From an uncultured bacterium (GTDB lineage: Bacteria > Bacteroidota > Rhodothermia > Rhodothermales > UBA10348), in assembly GCA_943788505.1 (NCBI GenBank), contig CALSQR010000002.1, positions 1,005,213 to 1,069,212 of the forward strand: 64,000 nt of DNA, written 5' to 3'. Positions 60,288 to 64,000 of the stretch are shown piece by piece (the first letter of the stretch is position 1; each line of letters starts with the position of its first letter). A model generated the notes under the pieces. That model was not told the origin of the DNA and searched no databases. It was given only the letters and a program-made list of their open reading frames with translations. Both the position numbers and the translations under genes were made by a program.

Positions 60288-62846
60288 TTATTGTCCGGCC
60301 ATGAATATGGCATTTGCCATAAGCATTCGTCCTGATCTCCAGAACCCCCTAAACAGAATATTGTCGAGAAGGAAAACGATCTCTCCTCGGCCAACCGACT
60401 GCACCCCAAAGGCAAGGCTTCCTTCGATACGCTCTTCAGCTCGATACCCGGTATGACCGCTCATCCGCCCATCGTCCTGAACAATGCCGACATTCCAGTT
60501 GCCAGATCCTTTCATGATCTCTGGGTGGTCGCTACGACTTCGTAATATGAATGTCTCATCTGAAAACCCAAACGCAAGCGGGTGGCTGTCATCCATATCG
60601 ACGCGATAAATCGCCCCTGGATTATCACTCTCAGATCCCTCACGATTACGGTCTTCATATCTGCGAGACCTAGCGTTTTCTGCTGCGGAGCTGTCTGGCT
60701 CCGGATCGGAGGACTTAACGGTCAGGGCCATTCCTTCCTTGCCTGCCAACCACGAAGCTGCGCGATCTAACGCCACCAATCGACCGCCGCCTCGCACCCA
60801 CTCGGTAATGCGCTTCAGCCCTGCATCGTTCAACACAGAACCGTACGAGCCGGATGGCATCAGGATAATGTCAAACTCGTCCAGATCGATCGCGGCAAAC
60901 CGGGAGACCGGAAATCGGGTGATCGGATAGTCTAAAACCTGATCAAACAGATGCCATATTTCGCCGATTCCAGACGATGACAACGGAGAGCCGAACGGCA
61001 TACCGACGCGTGGTGGCAGAATGGCTCGTACGCTTGAGGATCCCAGATCCTTGCCTTCATCTACATATCCTGTTGGAACCGCCGTTCCGTGCTGCCCAAA
61101 TTCGGCGGCCAGGCCTTGAATCAAAGAAGCAATGTCAGCCCCGAGATGCTCGTTGTTACGACGGGTCACGATTAGAGAGCCACGGCCAAATTCCACGCCT
61201 TTTACAGTAAAAGGAGCGTCGTTGCGTCTGACTATCATGTCTGCCTTGAAAAGGGCAGCCAAAAACGTGGCATCACCAGCATCGTCCCACGGAAAGACCC
61301 ATGCGTACGGTACATCCTTTGCGTCTCCTTCGTCTAACTCAGAAATCGCTCCGCCCGGTGCGTCAGCCAGCCATGGCGATGTTGGAATCGTCACCAGCGA
61401 AGCAATAGCATTTACATCGTAGGCATACGGGATGGCCCATGCCGTGATGTCGTAGGTGATGGAGTCAGTGATTGCGACTTCTGGATCAAATAGGACTCGT
61501 GTCAGGACGGCGCGTGGCTGTGAAGCGGGCACGACTAGGTCCCCGGAAGAAACGCGATGGCGCCCAGAAGAGCCGCTGCGATAATTAAGTCCCTCCACTG
61601 TCATGTCACCTGAAGCTGCGGCATAGTCAATACCAAGCAAATCAAGATGGCGAGCCACTTCAGCCATACGATTTCCTGGCGAGGAGGCGCTTATAACATA
61701 GGCTTTGTACTGCCCTGGCGGATCAGACAAGGAGCGATCGAAATATGAAGCGAACTCATTTGTAAGTCGCTCCCGATGCACTGAAGCCATTTCTACAGTA
61801 GAGAGCCCCGTTGAGGCGTGGTGCGTCAGCCGATCGAGCAAGGAAAGTGTGTCACCAAGAGCAGTCTGCACGCCTAGTCCGGCGCCACCTCCACCGGCCT
61901 GCTCATACGTCATTCCAATGGCCCCGTTGAACATAGGAAAGGAATCCCCATAGCCGGGATACAGGATGTCGAAGACCTCCTTAGTAAAATAGAGCCATCC
62001 TTCCGCGTCGAAGTACCGGGCGTGGTTGCGGCCAATAATCTCCTGAAACTCTCGCTGCCAATCGGTGACCTCTTCATGGACCGGCTCGGCGGCCGGCGCA
62101 AAGAAGTACGGTGAGTTGACGCCTTGCTCGTGGAAATCAACATGCACATGAGGCATCCACGCGCGATACAGGGTCATGCGCTGACGAGTCTCTACTTGTG
62201 TTTGCCAGGACCAATCACGGTTTAGGTCAAAGTAATAGTGGTTTGTTCGACCACCGGGCCAAGGCTCAGCATGCTCAACGGATACTGGGTCTGCATCCAT
62301 AGACTCTCCAACCATCATATTGTACCAGTTGGCATAGCGGTCCCGACCGTCCGGGTTGATAGCCGGATCAAGTACCACCACCGTGTTCTCAAGCCACTCG
62401 GCAGATCGTTCAGAAGATGGGTCAGCAAGCGCAAATAACGTCGTCATTGACGCTTCGGTGCTGTTTGACTCGTTGCCATGTACGTTAAACGAAAGCCAAA
62501 CGATGGCTGGTGGCGTGCCCTCAGGATCGCCTTCTTCGAGGTTAGCCAGGCGCAGGTTGTCATGCCGGATGCTCTCCAACCGGGTCATGTTCCGTGTTGA
62601 AGACACGACAGCTACTAGCAGCGGGCGCCCTTCGTTGGTCGTACCGTAAGGAATTAGCTGCACCCGATCACTTGCCTCAGCAACGTGCTCAAAGTAGTCT
62701 ACCACCTGGTGATGGCGGGAGAACCGGGATCCAATTTCATACCCAAGAAAGCTCGAAGGGGATTCTAGGTCCTGAGCGACGGTGGGAGCGACGGTAGGAG
62801 CTACTGCCAGTAGCAGTACAACGAGAAACAACAGGCCTTTTCGCAT
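60288..62846 (-). CDS. M14-family zinc carboxypeptidase, secreted
   Basis: An 852-residue peptidase. Signal peptide (MRKGLLFLVVLLLAVAPTVA) and a mature M14 domain in the first third: PAIVWLSFNVHGNESNSTEAS holds the zinc pair His and Glu of H-x-x-E, VVLDPAINPDGRDRY and WMPHVHVDFHEQG the third His and substrate contacts. The rest (about 450 residues) is a beta-rich extension with IILMPSGSYGSVLNDAGLKRITEWVRGGGRLVALDRAASWLAG, a GATase1-like fold, and no known function. This two-part layout is frequent in Bacteroidota secreted M14 enzymes. The frame is open from 62882; ATG 62846 is the start of the signal peptide. Confidence 0.9.
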   Translation of the reverse strand: MRKGLLFLVVLLLAVAPTVAPTVAQDLESPSSFLGYEIGSRFSRHHQVVDYFEHVAEASDRVQLIPYGTTNEGRPLLVAVVSSTRNMTRLESIRHDNLRLANLEEGDPEGTPPAIVWLSFNVHGNESNSTEASMTTLFALADPSSERSAEWLENTVVVLDPAINPDGRDRYANWYNMMVGESMDADPVSVEHAEPWPGGRTNHYYFDLNRDWSWQTQVETRQRMTLYRAWMPHVHVDFHEQGVNSPYFFAPAAEPVHEEVTDWQREFQEIIGRNHARYFDAEGWLYFTKEVFDILYPGYGDSFPMFNGAIGMTYEQAGGGGAGLGVQTALGDTLSLLDRLTHHASTGLSTVEMASVHRERLTNEFASYFDRSLSDPPGQYKAYVISASSPGNRMAEVARHLDLLGIDYAAASGDMTVEGLNYRSGSSGRHRVSSGDLVVPASQPRAVLTRVLFDPEVAITDSITYDITAWAIPYAYDVNAIASLVTIPTSPWLADAPGGAISELDEGDAKDVPYAWVFPWDDAGDATFLAALFKADMIVRRNDAPFTVKGVEFGRGSLIVTRRNNEHLGADIASLIQGLAAEFGQHGTAVPTGYVDEGKDLGSSSVRAILPPRVGMPFGSPLSSSGIGEIWHLFDQVLDYPITRFPVSRFAAIDLDEFDIILMPSGSYGSVLNDAGLKRITEWVRGGGRLVALDRAASWLAGKEGMALTVKSSDPEPDSSAAENARSRRYEDRNREGSESDNPGAIYRVDMDDSHPLAFGFSDETFILRSRSDHPEIMKGSGNWNVGIVQDDGRMSGHTGYRAEERIEGSLAFGVQSVGRGEIVFLLDNILFRGFWRSGRMLMANAIFMAGQ

Positions 62847-63050
62847 GAGTGATGTCAAAAGAGTGGGGAAGCCGGAAAGCATATTGCGCCGGATGGTAAA
62901 TCGAAGTGGTGCGTGTCAAAGGATCCGATCTACACGTCCTGCGTTCGGAGAACTCTGACAAATTGCCCTAAAGCAACGGACAACGAAAGTACCCCCGCTA
63001 AGAGGGGCCTTGCAATTGCCCGATCCACTCGGCTTCCATCCTATTCCTGA

Positions 63051-64000
63051 ATGCGACGTTTTTTCTTCAGTTTCACCGCCTTTTTTGATGCCCGCTCACG
63101 TGCTGGAATAGTCTTAGCGACCCTAACAGCCGTTCTCGTGGCCCTTCTTGTCACAGACATAGAACGAGATATCTCCCACGCGTGGATTCAGGACAAGGCG
63201 CAAGGTTTCCCCGACGAATTTGCCCGTTACCTGCATGCCATCACGACATCAGAAGGAGAAACTGCGCCAGCGTACGCACCTGGCTATCGGCGCTCAACAT
63301 TGACACGTCTTAAAGAAGTTCGCAAGGGTAGCGGTCAGGTTCTTCCATGGGTAGAACGAGGTCCGGGAAATGTAGGGGGGCGGACCCGAGGATTAGTGAT
63401 CGACCTTAATGATCCGTCCGGAGCCACCTGGTTGGCCGGATCGGTGAGCGGTGGAATTTGGAGGACGACAACATCAGGCAATAAATGGACTCCGGTTACG
63501 GAAGATGCGCCAAGGCTGTCCATTTCAAGCATCGCCCAAGCTCCTTCCAATCCCCAGATCCTGTATGCAGGCACTGGTGAGGGCTTTCCCAATGGGGATG
63601 CAGCCATTGGAGATGGAATTCTCAAGTCGCTCGACGGGGGGCTGACATGGACACCCCTTCCCTCCACGACCGGGGGCCAGGGCTTCTTGTTCGTGAATCG
63701 GGTAATTGTGTCAGACACGGACGCGGACCTAGTACTTGCCGCTACGCAGGAAGGGCTTTGGCGCTCAACTGATGGGGGTGCCAGTTGGGCCAAGGTCCTC
63801 GAGGCCAATGGATTCTTTGGCTTTTATCAAATCATTTCTGAGCCAGATAATTTCTCCATTCAGTATGCCACCGATGAGGTTACTGGCATTTGGAAATCAG
63901 TCGACGCGGGGCTGACCTGGAACCAATCAAGCCAAGGTATTGCAGAAACTGGTTCTGGTAACCGGATCGAGATCGACATCTCCCCGGCTGAACCTAGCAC
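63051..64000 (+). CDS. BNR-repeat secreted protein (partial, 3' end outside window)
   Basis: ATG at 63051 opens a frame that runs to the window edge (at least 316 residues). It begins RRFFFSFTAFFDARSRAG, then a hydrophobic signal-anchor (IVLATLTAVLVALLVTDI). The domain begins WVERGPGNVGGRTRGLVID, the entrance of the sortilin/VPS10-like beta-propeller family typical of Bacteroidota. Asp-box repeats are visible: TTSGNKW, SLDGGLTW, STDGGASW, SVDAGLTW. Such proteins are surface or secreted beta-propellers, many sorted by the type IX system, but the C-terminus needed to see a sorting signal is beyond the window. Confidence 0.85.
   Translation, partial: MRRFFFSFTAFFDARSRAGIVLATLTAVLVALLVTDIERDISHAWIQDKAQGFPDEFARYLHAITTSEGETAPAYAPGYRRSTLTRLKEVRKGSGQVLPWVERGPGNVGGRTRGLVIDLNDPSGATWLAGSVSGGIWRTTTSGNKWTPVTEDAPRLSISSIAQAPSNPQILYAGTGEGFPNGDAAIGDGILKSLDGGLTWTPLPSTTGGQGFLFVNRVIVSDTDADLVLAATQEGLWRSTDGGASWAKVLEANGFFGFYQIISEPDNFSIQYATDEVTGIWKSVDAGLTWNQSSQGIAETGSGNRIEIDISPAEPS

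Noticed and set aside
1-64000. CRISPR arrays, insertion sequences, prophage or integrase genes
   Set aside because: No regularly spaced repeats, transposase or integrase motifs, or flanking duplications were seen on either strand.

Overview
The window carries 44 protein genes (two cut by the window edges), one tRNA gene and several regulatory sites, packed at high density on both strands. I see no insertion sequence, prophage or CRISPR array. The content points to a Gram-negative relative of the Bacteroidota, most likely Rhodothermota/Rhodothermales-like. It has an outer-membrane BamA/TamB pair, many signal-peptide lipoproteins, a sulfatase, a sialidase and a mutarotase, plus a BNR-repeat secreted protein whose GPGNVGGRTR motif is typical of that group. 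Base composition is moderate. This placement rests on gene content only and is an inference.

Layout. 1-6414: a cut DUF3047 protein, a family 2 glycosyltransferase, a two-gene HTTM-like membrane module, and a tightly overlapping operon of a polytopic membrane protein with two GT-B glycosyltransferases. 6475-17371: an MMPL/RND exporter, a MaoC-type hydratase, an M48 lipoprotein protease, recF, murQ and mfd. 17572-25188: a WYL regulator, then the conserved cluster rsmG, mnmG, mnmE, yidC, rnpA, rpmH on the minus strand. Two perfect parS partition sites lie between rsmG and mnmG, which suggests the replication origin is not far away. 25371-31262: tRNA-Val with a canonical promoter and terminator, a PfkB sugar kinase, a Rossmann protein, and a carbohydrate-processing group (sialidase, aldose 1-epimerase, sulfatase). 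31346-43523: TamB, a BamA-family protein, a small secreted protein, an orphan sensor kinase and recJ.

43640-57425 is the most interesting region. It is a sulfur-oxidation island that looks metabolically complete: two YeeE/YedE-type sulfur carriers, a persulfide dioxygenase fused to rhodanese domains, two tandem SulP anion transporters, a sulfide:quinone oxidoreductase, a TorD-family chaperone, a cytoplasmic molybdoenzyme of the SoeA kind, an iron-sulfur/NrfD fusion that combines the SoeB and SoeC roles, and mobA for the cofactor. Read together: sulfide is oxidised to persulfide by SQR, persulfide to sulfite by the dioxygenase, sulfite to sulfate by SoeA-SoeBC with electrons going to the quinone pool, and sulfate (or bicarbonate) is moved by SulP. 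A near-identical 18-base element lies upstream of the YeeE/dioxygenase operon and upstream of sqr, and a diverged copy lies upstream of soeBC. This suggests one regulator controls the whole pathway; no regulator gene is adjacent.

57633-64000: a NUDIX hydrolase, an ABC-F ATPase, an M14 carboxypeptidase and the start of the BNR-repeat secreted protein.
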